Of a DNA stretch of 63,700 bases, positions 49,006 to 57,934 are shown in pieces (within the stretch, counting starts at the first letter, position 1; each line of letters opens with the position of its first letter). A program made the translations under genes and the position numbers. The stretch is taken from assembly GCF_007644105.1 (NCBI RefSeq), contig NZ_VFAC01000025.1, positions 1-63,700 of the forward strand, given 5' to 3'. The notes beneath the pieces are model-generated. The model worked only from the letters and a program-made list of their open reading frames with translations. It searched no databases and was not told the origin of the DNA. The DNA is from Elioraea rosea (GTDB lineage Bacteria > Pseudomonadota > Alphaproteobacteria > Acetobacterales > Acetobacteraceae).

Positions 49006-49767
49006 ATGACCACCCCTTCCCAGCGCCTTGCCGGCAAGCGCGCCGTCATCACCGGCGGGTCCTCGGGCCTGGGCCTCGCCTCGGCCAAGGCGCTCGCCGC
49101 AGAGGGCGCCCGTGTCCTCCTGACCGCCACGACCCAGGCCCGGGCGGATGCGGCCGCCGCAGAGATCGGCCATGGCGCGATCGCCCTCGGTGCGGACGTG
49201 CGCTCGGCGGCCGACCTCGCCGCGCTCGCATCCCGCGCGAAGGAGGTCTTCGGCGGGCTCGACATCGTCGTCGCCAATGCGGGGACCGGCACGTTCGGCC
49301 CGATCGACACGGTCACCGAGGAGGAGTTCGACCGACAGGTCGGCATCAACTTCAAGGGCGTCTTCTTCACGGTGAAGGCGCTGAAGCCGCTGCTCGGCCG
49401 CGGCGCGAGCGTGATCCTCACGGCCTCGACCGTGCATGCGAAGGGGCTTCCGGGCGCGGCGCTCTACTCGGCGTCGAAGGCCGCCGTGCGCAGCCTCGCG
49501 CGAAGCTTCGCCGCAGAGTTCGCACCCGACGGCATCCGCGTGAACAGCATCTCGCCCGGCTATGTCCGCACCGCCTTCCAGGACAAGATGGGCATGCCGG
49601 CAGACGCCCTGGCAGGCTTCGAGGGGGCGGTCGAGCAGATGACGCCACTCCGCCGCGGCGGACGGCCGGAGGAGATCGCCGACGCGGTGGTGTTCCTCGC
49701 CTCGGACGCGGCGAGCTACGTCACCGCGGTCGATCTCCCGGTCGATGGCGGGTTCGGCAGCGTCTGA
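49006..49767 (+). CDS. Short-chain dehydrogenase/reductase
   Basis: 253 residues: NAD(P) site GGSSGLGLASAKAL, NAG motif VANAGTG, catalytic Ser in ILTASTVHA and YxxxK in ALYSASKAAVRSLAR, and a C-terminal SDAASYVTAVDLPVDGGFGSV. A complete classical SDR; substrate unknown. It is the probable target of the divergent TetR repressor. ATG 49006 is the first codon before the Rossmann fold. Confidence 0.93.
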   Translation: MTTPSQRLAGKRAVITGGSSGLGLASAKALAAEGARVLLTATTQARADAAAAEIGHGAIALGADVRSAADLAALASRAKEVFGGLDIVVANAGTGTFGPIDTVTEEEFDRQVGINFKGVFFTVKALKPLLGRGASVILTASTVHAKGLPGAALYSASKAAVRSLARSFAAEFAPDGIRVNSISPGYVRTAFQDKMGMPADALAGFEGAVEQMTPLRRGGRPEEIADAVVFLASDAASYVTAVDLPVDGGFGSV

Positions 49768-49798
49768 GACGTCAGGACGCGGGTGGAAAGGGCTCAGC

Positions 49799-50218
49799 TC
49801 AGCCCTTCTTCACCCCGCCCATGGCGCAGATGGTCTTCCACTGCTCGGGCGTGACGGGCTGCACCGAGAGCCGGCTCTGCCGCACCAGAGCGATGTCGGC
49901 GAGCGCCTTCTCGGCCTTGATGGCCGCGAGCGTCACCGGCTTCGGCACCGGCCCGACCGCCTTCATGTCCACGCACACCCAGGGGCTGCCCTCGTCGGCC
50001 GTCGGGTCGGGGTAGGCCTCGCGCACGACCTCGACGATGCCGACGATCTCCTTGCCCTCGTTCGAGTGGTAGAAGAACGCGCGGTCGCCCTTCCTCATCG
50101 CCTGGAGGTTCAGCTTGGCCGAATGGTTGCGCACCCCCGTCCAGGGGGTGGTGCCGTCGGCCACCTGCTGGTCCCAGGAAAAGGCGTCAGGTTCGGACTT
50201 CACCAGCCAGTAAGCCAT
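49799..50218 (-). CDS. EVE-domain (YTH-like fold) protein
   Basis: 139 residues: YWLVKSEPDAFSWDQ, WTGVRNHSAKLNLQAMRKGDRAFFYHSNEGKEIVGIVEVVREAYPDP, VRQSRLSVQPVTPEQW. This is the EVE fold, related to YTH and PUA domains that bind modified bases in RNA or DNA. Seven bases after the YciI stop, so probably co-transcribed. Start 50218 places YWLVK at residue 3, as usual. Confidence 0.92.
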   Translation of the reverse strand: MAYWLVKSEPDAFSWDQQVADGTTPWTGVRNHSAKLNLQAMRKGDRAFFYHSNEGKEIVGIVEVVREAYPDPTADEGSPWVCVDMKAVGPVPKPVTLAAIKAEKALADIALVRQSRLSVQPVTPEQWKTICAMGGVKKG

Positions 50219-50225
50219 GGCGCGC

Positions 50226-50522
50226 TCAGCCGGCAACCTGCTGGCCGTCCTTGAAGACGATTCGCATCGGGCGGATCACCACGCTCTCGAACAGCCCGGC
50301 CTTGGCATAGGGGTCGGCCATGATGAAGGCCTCGGCCGACGCGCGGTCGGGCATGTCGATCACGTAGAGGCTGCCGCGGGGCTTGCCCTCGCCGTCCAGC
50401 ACCGGCCCGACCACGACGAACTTCTCCTGGTTCGACTTCAGGTACTCGAGATGCGTCGGCCGCGTCGCCATGCGCAGCTCCACGCTGTCGGGCTTGTCCA
50501 CGCATTGGATGGTGAAATGCAT
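50226..50522 (-). CDS. YciI-family protein
   Basis: 98 residues: MHFTIQCVDKPDSVELRMATRPTHLEYL, GSLYVIDMPDRASAEAFIMADPYAKAGLF. The R-x3-HL-Y and DPY-x-KAGL motifs are those of YciI-like ferredoxin-fold proteins, which may act as small hydrolases or dehydratases. Upstream of, and coupled to, the EVE gene; divergent from ccmC. Confidence 0.9.
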   Translation of the reverse strand: MHFTIQCVDKPDSVELRMATRPTHLEYLKSNQEKFVVVGPVLDGEGKPRGSLYVIDMPDRASAEAFIMADPYAKAGLFESVVIRPMRIVFKDGQQVAG

Positions 50523-50621
50523 TCCCCGTCTCCTCGCTTCGTCGTGTGTGCCGCGCGCTTGTGCCACGCGCCCGGATTCCCTTCAAACCCCGGCCGCCCG
50601 CCCATATGATGGGCGCAGACG

Positions 50622-51428
50622 ATGGACGGACCGCCCGCCACACCACCGGCTCCCAAGGCGCCAACCCTGGGGAATGCCCTGCACCGCTTCGCCAACCCGG
50701 GCCGCTTCATGCGGCTTTCCGGCGCGCTCCTGCCGTGGCTCGCGGCCGCAGGCCTCGCGCTCTCCGTCACCGGCCTCGCCTGGGGCCTCGTGTTCGCGCC
50801 GAGGGACTGGCAGCAGGGCGACACGGTGCGGATCATGTTCATCCACGTGCCGGCCGCGTGGATGGCGATGGGCGGCTATGTCGGCCTCGCCGTCGCGTCC
50901 TTCATCGGGCTCGTCTGGCGCCACCCGCTCGCCGACATCGCGGCCCGCGAGATCGCCCCCGTGGGCGCCGTGTTCACCGCCATCTGCCTGATCACCGGTA
51001 GCCTCTGGGGCAAGCCGATGTGGGGCACCTGGTGGGTGTGGGACGCGCGGCTGACCTCGGTGCTCGTGCTGTTCTTCCTCTATGTCGGCCACATCGCGCT
51101 CTCGAACGCGTTCGACGACCCCGAGCGCGCCGCCCGCCCTGCGGCGATCCTCGCGCTGATCGGCGCGGTGAACCTGCCGATCATCAAGTTCAGCGTCGAC
51201 TGGTGGAACACGCTTCACCAGCCCGCCTCGGTGACGCGACTCGGCGCACCTGGCATCCATGTGGACATCCTCCAGCCGCTGCTCGTCACCGGCCTCGGCT
51301 TCCTCTTCGTGTTCGCGGCCCTCGCCCTGCTGAGGACGCGCACGGGCATCCTCGAGCGGCGCGCACGCGCGCTGATGGCCGCCCGCGCTGCCGAGCCGGC
51401 CGCGACGCCGTCCGCTGTGGCCGTGTGA
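50622..51428 (+). CDS. ccmC: Heme exporter / heme-handling membrane protein CcmC
   Basis: 268 residues with six membrane segments, the Trp-rich periplasmic motif [14 protein letters not shown] and flanking His in [11 protein letters not shown] and [10 protein letters not shown]. CcmC presents heme to CcmE in cytochrome c maturation System I. First gene of a contiguous ccmCDEFGHI block; ccmA and ccmB, usually upstream, are not here. The stop overlaps the ccmD start by one base (TGATG). Confidence 0.94.
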   Translation: MDGPPATPPAPKAPTLGNALHRFANPGRFMRLSGALLPWLAAAGLALSVTGLAWGLVFAPRDWQQGDTVRIMFIHVPAAWMAMGGYVGLAVASFIGLVWRHPLADIAAREIAPVGAVFTAICLITGSLWGKPMWGTWWVWDARLTSVLVLFFLYVGHIALSNAFDDPERAARPAAILALIGAVNLPIIKFSVDWWNTLHQPASVTRLGAPGIHVDILQPLLVTGLGFLFVFAALALLRTRTGILERRARALMAARAAEPAATPSAVAV

Positions 51429-51610
51429 TGGATGCATCCTTCTGGGCGATGGGCGGGCACGCGGCCTTCGTCTGGCCGTCCTACGCCATCGGCGTCGGGC
51501 TGATCCTCGCGCTCGCGATCCTGTCGTGGCGCGGCTATGCGGCGGCGCGCGACGCGGTGGCGCGGCTCGAGGCGGACAATCCGCGCAGGCGGCGGGGTGG
51601 AGAACGATGA
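51428..51610 (+). CDS. ccmD: Heme exporter protein CcmD
   Basis: 60 residues: [38 protein letters not shown], the single membrane helix with W-x-SY before it and a basic tail typical of CcmD, which helps release holo-CcmE from CcmABC. Start in TGATG with ccmC, stop in ATGA with ccmE. Confidence 0.9.
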   Translation: MDASFWAMGGHAAFVWPSYAIGVGLILALAILSWRGYAAARDAVARLEADNPRRRRGGER

Positions 51611-52128
51611 CGCGCAAGCGCCGGCGGATGTGGATCGTGCTGCTCTGCGGGCTTGGCCTCGGCACCGCTGCGGCGCTGACGCTGACCGCCTTCGAGGACA
51701 GCATCGTGTTCTTCCACTCACCGTCCGACCTCGCCGAGAAGCAGGTCCCGCCCGGGCGCAACATCCGCATCGGCGGGCTGGTCGAGGCCGGCTCGGTCTC
51801 CCGCGCAACGGACGGCGACCGGATGCAGACCGCCTTCCGCGTGACCGACGGCGCCGCCTCGCTCCGCGTGACCTATCGCGGCATCCTGCCCGACCTGTTC
51901 CGCGAGGGGCAGGGCGTGGTGGCGGAAGGCGCGCTCGCCCCGGACGGTTCGTTCCGTGCCAGCACCGTGCTCGCCCGCCATGACGAGACCTACATGCCGC
52001 CCGAGGTGGCCGATGCGCTGAAGCGCGCCGGGCACTGGCAGCCGGGCGAGCCGCCGCCGCCGGCGCGCGAATGGAACACGCTCCAGCCTGCCTCCGCCGG
52101 CGCGGACACGCGCCGGGCGACGAACTGA
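51607..52128 (+). CDS. ccmE: Periplasmic heme chaperone CcmE
   Basis: 173 residues: N-terminal membrane anchor ([25 protein letters not shown]), [22 protein letters not shown], then the heme-attachment site HxxxY as H125-DET-Y129. Heme is carried covalently on the His before transfer to apocytochrome c. Start in ATGA overlap with ccmD. Confidence 0.95.
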   Translation: MTRKRRRMWIVLLCGLGLGTAAALTLTAFEDSIVFFHSPSDLAEKQVPPGRNIRIGGLVEAGSVSRATDGDRMQTAFRVTDGAASLRVTYRGILPDLFREGQGVVAEGALAPDGSFRASTVLARHDETYMPPEVADALKRAGHWQPGEPPPPAREWNTLQPASAGADTRRATN

Positions 52129-52144
52129 GCGGGGACCCGGCGAC

Positions 52145-54133
52145 ATGATCCCCGAGCTCGGCCACTTCGCCCTCGTCCTCGCGCTGCTGCTGGCGGCAGC
52201 GCAGTCGATCCTGCCGCTGGTGGGTGCGGCGCGCGGCGAGACGCGCGGTGCGCTGCTGATGGCGACGGGCCCGACCACCGCGGTCGCGCACGCGCTGTTC
52301 GTCTCGCTCTCCTTCGGCTGCCTGATGTGGTCCTTCGCGGTGTCGGACTTCTCTGTCGAGAACGTCGCGCAGAACTCCCACTCGCTGAAGCCGATGCTCT
52401 ACAAGATCACCGGCACCTGGGGGAACCATGAGGGCTCGATGCTGCTCTGGCTCCTCATCCTCGCGCTCTCCTCGGGCGCGGTGGCGGTGTTCGGGCAGAA
52501 CCTGCCGGCGACGCTGAAGGCACGCGTGCTCGCCGTGCTCGGCATGGTGGCGACAGGCTTCCTGCTGTTCACGCTGGTGACCTCCAACCCCTTCAACCGC
52601 GTCTGGCCGCTGCCGGAGGACGGGCAGGACCTGAACCCTCTCCTGCAGGACCCCGGCCTCGCCTTCCACCCACCCTTCCTCTACCTCGGCTATGTCGGCA
52701 CCGCGGTAGCCTTCGCATTCGCCTGCGCCGCCCTGATCGAGGGGCGCGTCGACGCCGCCTGGGGGCGCTGGGTGCGGCCCTGGACGCTCGCTGCCTGGTG
52801 CGCACTCACCCTCGGAATCGGGCTCGGTTCGTGGTGGGCCTACTACGAGCTCGGCTGGGGCGGATTCTGGTTCTGGGACCCGGTCGAGAACGCCTCGCTG
52901 ATGCCCTGGCTTCTCGCCACCGCGCTCCTGCACAGCGCCATCGTGGTGGAGAAGCGCGAGGCGCTGAAGGTGTGGACCATCCTTCTCGCCATCCTCACCT
53001 TCTCTCTCTCGCTTCTCGGAACGTTCCTGGTTCGAAGCGGCGTGCTGAACTCGGTGCATGCCTTCGCCAACGACCCCGAGCGCGGCGTGTTCATCCTCAT
53101 CCTGCTCGCCATCACCGTCGGCGGCTCGCTGCTGCTATTCGCCTGGCGCGCGCCGTCGCTCGAGCCGAAGGGCATCTTCGCGCCCATCTCGCGCGAGGGT
53201 TCGCTGGTGCTGAACAACCTCCTGCTGGCGACATCCTGCGCGGTGGTGTTCGTCGGCACGCTCTACCCGCTCTTCGCCGACCTCGCCTTCGGGGCGAGGA
53301 TCACCGTCGGCCCGCCTTTCTTCAACGCAGCGGTGTTCCCGGTGTTCGTGCCGCTCATGGTCGCGATGGCGGTCGGCCCGCTTCTGCCTTGGAAGCGGGC
53401 GGACCTGTGGGCAGCGCTCGCACGGCTCAGGCTCGCCGCGGCCATCGTTCTCGTCTTCGCCGTGCTCTACATCGCCGCGGTCGACCGCCGCCTGCTGCCC
53501 GCGCTCGGCTTCGCGCTCGCCCTCTGGATCGTTCTCGCCGCCGCGACCGACCTCGCCGACCGCATCCGCCTCGGGCGTATCCCGTTCGCCGAGAGCCTCG
53601 CGCGTGCACGCGGCCTGCCACGCGGCATCGTCGGCGGCATCATCGCGCATGCCGCCGTCGGCATCTGCCTCGCCGGCATCGCGGGCAAGGGCATCGCGCC
53701 GGAGCGCATCACCCTGATGCGCCCGGGCGAGACGACGACGGTCGGACCCCACACGCTGCGCTTCGATGGCCTCCGCGACATCAGCGGCCCGAACTGGCGC
53801 GGCACCGCAGGCACGCTCACCCTCCTGCGCGACGGCCGGGAGGTCGCCACGCTCTCGCCGCAGCGCCGCTTCTATCCGGTGCAGCGCATGTCGACGACCG
53901 AGGCGGCGATCCGCACCTCGGGCGTGGCCGACCTCTACGCCGTGATCGGCGAGACCTCCGAGGAGGGTCAGACCGTCGTCAGGCTGCACTGGAACCCGCT
54001 CGCGCCGTGGATCTGGGTCGGCACCGTGCTGATGGCGGTGGGCGGGCTCGTCTCGCTGTCCGACCGCCGGCTCCGCGTCGGCGCGCCGGCGCGCCGGCGG
54101 CGTGAGGCGGCCGTTCCCGCGCCGGCGGAATGA
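52145..54133 (+). CDS. ccmF: Cytochrome c heme lyase subunit CcmF
   Basis: 662 residues with about 14-15 membrane segments. The WWD domain reads GWGGFWFWDPVENASLMPWLLATALLHS; ITGTWGNHEGSMLLW is typical near residue 90. Together with CcmH and CcmI it joins heme to apocytochrome Cys. Starts 16 bp after ccmE. Confidence 0.96.
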   Translation: MIPELGHFALVLALLLAAAQSILPLVGAARGETRGALLMATGPTTAVAHALFVSLSFGCLMWSFAVSDFSVENVAQNSHSLKPMLYKITGTWGNHEGSMLLWLLILALSSGAVAVFGQNLPATLKARVLAVLGMVATGFLLFTLVTSNPFNRVWPLPEDGQDLNPLLQDPGLAFHPPFLYLGYVGTAVAFAFACAALIEGRVDAAWGRWVRPWTLAAWCALTLGIGLGSWWAYYELGWGGFWFWDPVENASLMPWLLATALLHSAIVVEKREALKVWTILLAILTFSLSLLGTFLVRSGVLNSVHAFANDPERGVFILILLAITVGGSLLLFAWRAPSLEPKGIFAPISREGSLVLNNLLLATSCAVVFVGTLYPLFADLAFGARITVGPPFFNAAVFPVFVPLMVAMAVGPLLPWKRADLWAALARLRLAAAIVLVFAVLYIAAVDRRLLPALGFALALWIVLAAATDLADRIRLGRIPFAESLARARGLPRGIVGGIIAHAAVGICLAGIAGKGIAPERITLMRPGETTTVGPHTLRFDGLRDISGPNWRGTAGTLTLLRDGREVATLSPQRRFYPVQRMSTTEAAIRTSGVADLYAVIGETSEEGQTVVRLHWNPLAPWIWVGTVLMAVGGLVSLSDRRLRVGAPARRRREAAVPAPAE

Positions 54134-54140
54134 TCCGCCA

Positions 54141-54713
54141 ATGACACGGCGACAGGTCATGTTCGCGCTTCCCGCGCTTGCCACGCTTGCAGCGGCGGGC
54201 GGGTTTTACGCGATGCTCTCGGGCATGCGGCGCGGCAGCTTCGACCCGCGCGGCGTTCCCTCCGCGCTGGTCGGCCGGCCCGTGCCCGAGTTCGCGCTCG
54301 CCCCCCTTCCCGGCTGGGACAAGCCGGGCCTTTCGTCGGCCGACATCGCCGCCACCGCGCGCGCGCGACCGGTGCTCGTGAACTTCTGGGCGTCCTGGTG
54401 CGTGCCCTGCCTCGTCGAGCATCCGCAGTTCATGCGCTACGCCGCCGAAGGCATCCCCGTGTTCGGCATCAACTACCACACCGGCACCCAGACCGATCCG
54501 GGCGCGACAGCCTGGCTCCGCAGGCACGGCGACCCGTTCGCGCGCATCGGCATCGACATCACCGGTCGCGTCGCCGTCGATTTCGGCGTCTACGGCGTGC
54601 CCGAGACCTACATTGTCGACCGCACAGGCATCATCCGCTGGCGCATGGCCGGGCCGATCACGCCGGAGATCGACGCAGAGCAGGTGCGGCCGCTTCTGCG
54701 CAGCCTCTCCTGA
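54141..54713 (+). CDS. ccmG: Thiol:disulfide interchange protein CcmG (DsbE)
   Basis: 190 residues: N-terminal anchor ([21 protein letters not shown]), thioredoxin fold with ASWCVPC (C87, C90) and GVYGVPETYIVDRTG carrying the cis-Pro. It reduces apocytochrome c for heme attachment, fed by DsbD (30986-33100). Stop overlaps ccmH start (TGATG). Confidence 0.94.
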   Translation: MTRRQVMFALPALATLAAAGGFYAMLSGMRRGSFDPRGVPSALVGRPVPEFALAPLPGWDKPGLSSADIAATARARPVLVNFWASWCVPCLVEHPQFMRYAAEGIPVFGINYHTGTQTDPGATAWLRRHGDPFARIGIDITGRVAVDFGVYGVPETYIVDRTGIIRWRMAGPITPEIDAEQVRPLLRSLS

Positions 54714-55177
54714 TGCGCGCGCTTCTTCTCGCCCTGCTGCTCGCCGCCGCGCCGGCGCTCGCGATACCTGCCAAGGCGATCGTCGACCCGCGCGAGATGC
54801 TGCCCGACCCAGCGCAGGAGGAGCGCGCCCGCGCAATCGGCAAGGAGCTTCGCTGCCTCGTCTGCCAGAACCAGTCGATCGACGACAGCAATGCCGGCCT
54901 CGCGCGCGACCTCCGGCGCATCGTGCGCGAGCGCGTCGCGGCGGGCGACAGCAACGAGCAGGTGATCGCCTTCGTGACCGACCGCTACGGCGACTACGTG
55001 CGCCTGACCCCGCCGCTGAATGCCGTGACCGTCGCACTGTGGGCCTCGCCTGCCATCGTGCTGGCCTTCGGCGCGCTCGCTGTCCTTGCCTTCTACCGGC
55101 GCCGCCGCGCCATAGCCCCGCCCCCGCCGCTGACGGAGGAGGAGCGCGCGCGCCTCGCGCGGCTCTCGGCGGAATGA
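54713..55177 (+). CDS. ccmH: Cytochrome c biogenesis protein CcmH (CcmH/CycL)
   Basis: 154 residues: signal peptide, LRCLVCQNQSIDDSNAGLARDLRRIVRERVAAGDSNEQV with the LRCxxC pair C48/C51, YGDYVRLTPP, and a C-terminal membrane anchor before RRRR. The short form without TPR, matching a separate ccmI next door. Confidence 0.94.
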   Translation: MRALLLALLLAAAPALAIPAKAIVDPREMLPDPAQEERARAIGKELRCLVCQNQSIDDSNAGLARDLRRIVRERVAAGDSNEQVIAFVTDRYGDYVRLTPPLNAVTVALWASPAIVLAFGALAVLAFYRRRRAIAPPPPLTEEERARLARLSAE

Positions 55178-55187
55178 AGCAGCCGCA

Positions 55188-56309
55188 ATGACCGTGACCT
55201 GGATCGCCTTCGGTGCCGCCACGCTTTTCGCCGTGCTCGCCATCCTCTGGCCGAGCCTGCGCGGCGTGCGCGCCTATGCGCCACGCGCAGCGCACGACGC
55301 CGCGCTCTACCGCGCCCAGCTCGCCGAGCTCGAGCGCGAGCGCGAGGCCGGACGGCTGAGCGACGCCGAGCATCGGGACGCCGTGCTGGAGGTTCAGCGC
55401 CGCCTTCTCGCCGCCGCAGGCGAAGCCGCGACGGCCGCGGCCCCCGCGCCGCAGGCGGGGCGCTGGCTCCTGCTCGGCACCGCCGTCGCCCTGCCCACGC
55501 TGGCGCTGCTTCTCTACCTGCCGCGCGGCACACCCGACATGCCCGCCTTCCCCTTCGCCGAGGTGAAGGCCCAGCGCGACGCGGAGGACGCCGAGGCCGA
55601 GGCACTGATCGCGCGCGTGCGCGAGCGCATCAACACCTTCCCCGAAGGCAGCGACGAGGCGCGGCAGGGCTGGGTTCTGCTCGCCGGCGTGGAACGTCGG
55701 CGCGGCAATCTCGCCGCCGCCATCGGTGCCTATCGCCGTGCGCTCGCCGTCCGATTCGAGCCGCAGCTGGCGGCTGACCTCGCCGAGACGCTCTCGATCG
55801 CCGCCGAAGGCCGCGTGACGGACGAGGCGATGGCGCTTCTCCGCCGCGCGGCCGCAGCCGATCCGGGCGACCTGCGGGCGCGCTACTACCTCTCGCTTGG
55901 CGCGCTCGAGCGCGGCGACCCGGCCGCTGCGCTCGAAGGGTTCCAGAGCATCCTTGCCGCGACGCCACCGGACAGCCCCGTCCGCGCCCTCGTGACGGAA
56001 CGCATCGCGGAGGCAGAGACCCGGCTTCGCGCCGGCGCTGCCCCCGGGCCCTCGCCCGAGCAGATGGCGGCAGCGGCCGACATGCCGCCCGAGGAGCGCC
56101 AGAGGATGATCGCCGGCATGGTCGATCGCCTCGCGGAACGTCTCCAGCGCGAGCCGAACGACGCGGAGGGCTGGCTTCGCCTGGCCCAGGCCTATCGAAT
56201 CCTCGGCCGCGGCATGGAGGCGCGCGGCGCGCTCGACCGCGCCGCAGCACTTCTGCCCGACGACCCCCGCGTCGTCGCCGAGAAGATGGCGCAGGGCCGC
56301 GGCGGCTAG
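55188..56309 (+). CDS. ccmI: Cytochrome c biogenesis protein CcmI (TPR)
   Basis: 373 residues: N-terminal membrane helix (WIAFGAATLFAVLAILW), DAALYRAQLAELEREREAGRLSDAEHRDAVLEVQRRLL as in CcmI, a second membrane helix (LLLGTAVALPTLALLLYL), and TPR repeats in the periplasmic part (EGWLRLAQAYRILGRGMEARGALDRAAALLPDDP). It binds the apocytochrome C-terminus. Its TAG overlaps the convergent gene's stop in CTAG. Confidence 0.92.
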   Translation: MTVTWIAFGAATLFAVLAILWPSLRGVRAYAPRAAHDAALYRAQLAELEREREAGRLSDAEHRDAVLEVQRRLLAAAGEAATAAAPAPQAGRWLLLGTAVALPTLALLLYLPRGTPDMPAFPFAEVKAQRDAEDAEAEALIARVRERINTFPEGSDEARQGWVLLAGVERRRGNLAAAIGAYRRALAVRFEPQLAADLAETLSIAAEGRVTDEAMALLRRAAAADPGDLRARYYLSLGALERGDPAAALEGFQSILAATPPDSPVRALVTERIAEAETRLRAGAAPGPSPEQMAAAADMPPEERQRMIAGMVDRLAERLQREPNDAEGWLRLAQAYRILGRGMEARGALDRAAALLPDDPRVVAEKMAQGRGG

Positions 56310-56905
56310 GGGCTTCTCCGCACGGGCGGGTGGAACTGCGGCGCCTCGCGCCGGTCGAGCATGCCGTAGTCGCGGATGATGCGGATGGCGAGCCGCCGCG
56401 CGGTTCCCTCCCCGATCGCGTCGACGGCGCCGTCGAGCGTCGCGTAGCCACCCATCGAGAGCATCTCGTGCGGCTCGAGGATCGCGGTGAAGCGGTCCTT
56501 TACGAGCGCGCCGGGCATCGTGGCGCCGCCGGCGACGAGCGCGAGCGCGGTCGCCTCGCCCGTCTCCGTCACGTCGAGCCGTGAGGCGGCGGGGAGCGGC
56601 GCGGCACCCTCCCCGCGGATCGCTGCCACCTCGCCGACGCGGAGCCTGTAGTCGTCGAGCACCTCCGCCCGCCCCTCTCCCTGCGCGGCGAAATGCCCCG
56701 CATGGGTGCGCCAGCGGATCAGCGCCTTCTCGTCGCGCCAGAGCGAGAGCGACAGGAGCAACCCCTCTCGCGTGTCGCTCCGATAGCGCGTGTTCTCGAC
56801 GAAGCCCTCGATGCGTTCGAGCTCTGGCCGGAGCATCCGCGCGATGGCGAGATACCGCTCCCACCGGTCCGGGCGCGGGCGCACCTCGAAGATCACCGCG
56901 AACAT
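56306..56905 (-). CDS. ABM-fold (antibiotic biosynthesis monooxygenase-like) protein with extra domain
   Basis: 199 residues. The first half is a ferredoxin-like ABM domain: FAVIFEVRPRPDRWERYLAIARMLRPELERIEGFVENTRY, LLLSLSLWRDEKALIRWRTHAGH. The second half (about 105-199) is a further region, FTAILEPHEMLSMGGYATLDGAVDAI, of unknown type. Stand-alone ABM proteins are about 100 residues, so this is a two-part version. The stop overlaps ccmI in CTAG. Confidence 0.82.
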   Translation of the reverse strand: MFAVIFEVRPRPDRWERYLAIARMLRPELERIEGFVENTRYRSDTREGLLLSLSLWRDEKALIRWRTHAGHFAAQGEGRAEVLDDYRLRVGEVAAIRGEGAAPLPAASRLDVTETGEATALALVAGGATMPGALVKDRFTAILEPHEMLSMGGYATLDGAVDAIGEGTARRLAIRIIRDYGMLDRREAPQFHPPVRRSP

Positions 56906-56968
56906 CGCCGCCTCATGCGCCGAGCATGCCCGACCGGCGCCGCGTGCGGTTCGGCCCTGGCCGAAGCG

Positions 56969-57934
56969 TCACGCCCGGCCGGCGAGCGCGCGGAGGAAGC
57001 GCTTCGCGCCTTCGACCTGCGTTCCCCACCACGAGCCGGTGGCGAGGCTCTCGCTTCCCGACAGGTCGCCCGTCGGCGGATACGCGCCGCCGTAGCGGGC
57101 CGTGCCGAACAACATGTCCCAGATCGGCAGGAGCACCGCGAAATTGCAGCCATGCACGCGCGCATCGACGCCCTCGTCATGGTCGAGCGCGTGGTGCACG
57201 CGGTGGAAATGCGGGCTGACGACGAGCCTGCCGCCGACCCGCCCGAAATCGAGCCGGACATTGGCGTGCGAGAGGCTTTCCATCACGCGCATGACAAGAA
57301 GCAGGAGCGGGAACTGCCCGGGGGGAACGCCGATCAGCACCGCGACGCCCGCGAACCAGAACCCGGCGATCAGATCGTCGATCAGGTGGTTGCGGTCATC
57401 GGTCCAGAATGTCATCTGCCGCTGCGCGTGGTGAACCGAATGCAGCGCCCACCACCAGCCGAAGCGGTGCTGGAACCGGTGCCGCCAGTACTCAGCGAAA
57501 TCGAGGATGACGACGTAGAGCGCGAAGGTCAGCAGCGGCCAGTCGCGCAGCGCGGGGAGCATCGTCTCGAGCGTCAGCGGGATCACGCCGGCATTGGCGA
57601 GCAGCGCCTCCCAGGCAACCTCGAGCGGCTGCAGCGCGACGAAGGCGAAGAGCGGAACGAGGCCGAGCCGGTTCAGCAGCGTATAGGTGACGTCGGTGCC
57701 GACGGTGCTCCTTTCGCCTGGCGCGCGCCGCTCCACCGGCAAGGCGGCCTCGAGCGGGCCGCACACGATCCAGGAGACGAGCACGGTGGCCGCGCCGAAG
57801 AGCGCGAAATCGAGCCACTCGAACGCGTCCTCCTCCCACCGCATCCACCCCGCTGAATAGAGCCCGGGCAGAAGCAGCGTCTGGAAGATCCAGACCTTGA
57901 GGTCGAGCCAGGCCTCGCCGATCCAGCCGATCAT
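56969..57934 (-). CDS. Fatty-acid-hydroxylase/sterol-desaturase superfamily membrane enzyme
   Basis: 321 residues with several membrane segments and the di-iron His boxes: HRFQHRF, HSVHHAQRQMTFWTDDRNH, and HFHRVHHALDHDE. It should hydroxylate or desaturate a lipid using O2. The start at 57934 is in an ATGA overlap with the deacetylase, so it is translated with it as the last gene of the exporter-linked group. Confidence 0.92.
   Translation of the reverse strand: MIGWIGEAWLDLKVWIFQTLLLPGLYSAGWMRWEEDAFEWLDFALFGAATVLVSWIVCGPLEAALPVERRAPGERSTVGTDVTYTLLNRLGLVPLFAFVALQPLEVAWEALLANAGVIPLTLETMLPALRDWPLLTFALYVVILDFAEYWRHRFQHRFGWWWALHSVHHAQRQMTFWTDDRNHLIDDLIAGFWFAGVAVLIGVPPGQFPLLLLVMRVMESLSHANVRLDFGRVGGRLVVSPHFHRVHHALDHDEGVDARVHGCNFAVLLPIWDMLFGTARYGGAYPPTGDLSGSESLATGSWWGTQVEGAKRFLRALAGRA

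Noticed and set aside
53979-56864. 961-codon open frame on the minus strand across the ccm genes
   Set aside because: It is an antisense shadow of ccmF-ccmI in very high G+C DNA; composition is Arg/Ala/Gly-rich and no family motif appears, while the plus strand holds complete Ccm proteins.
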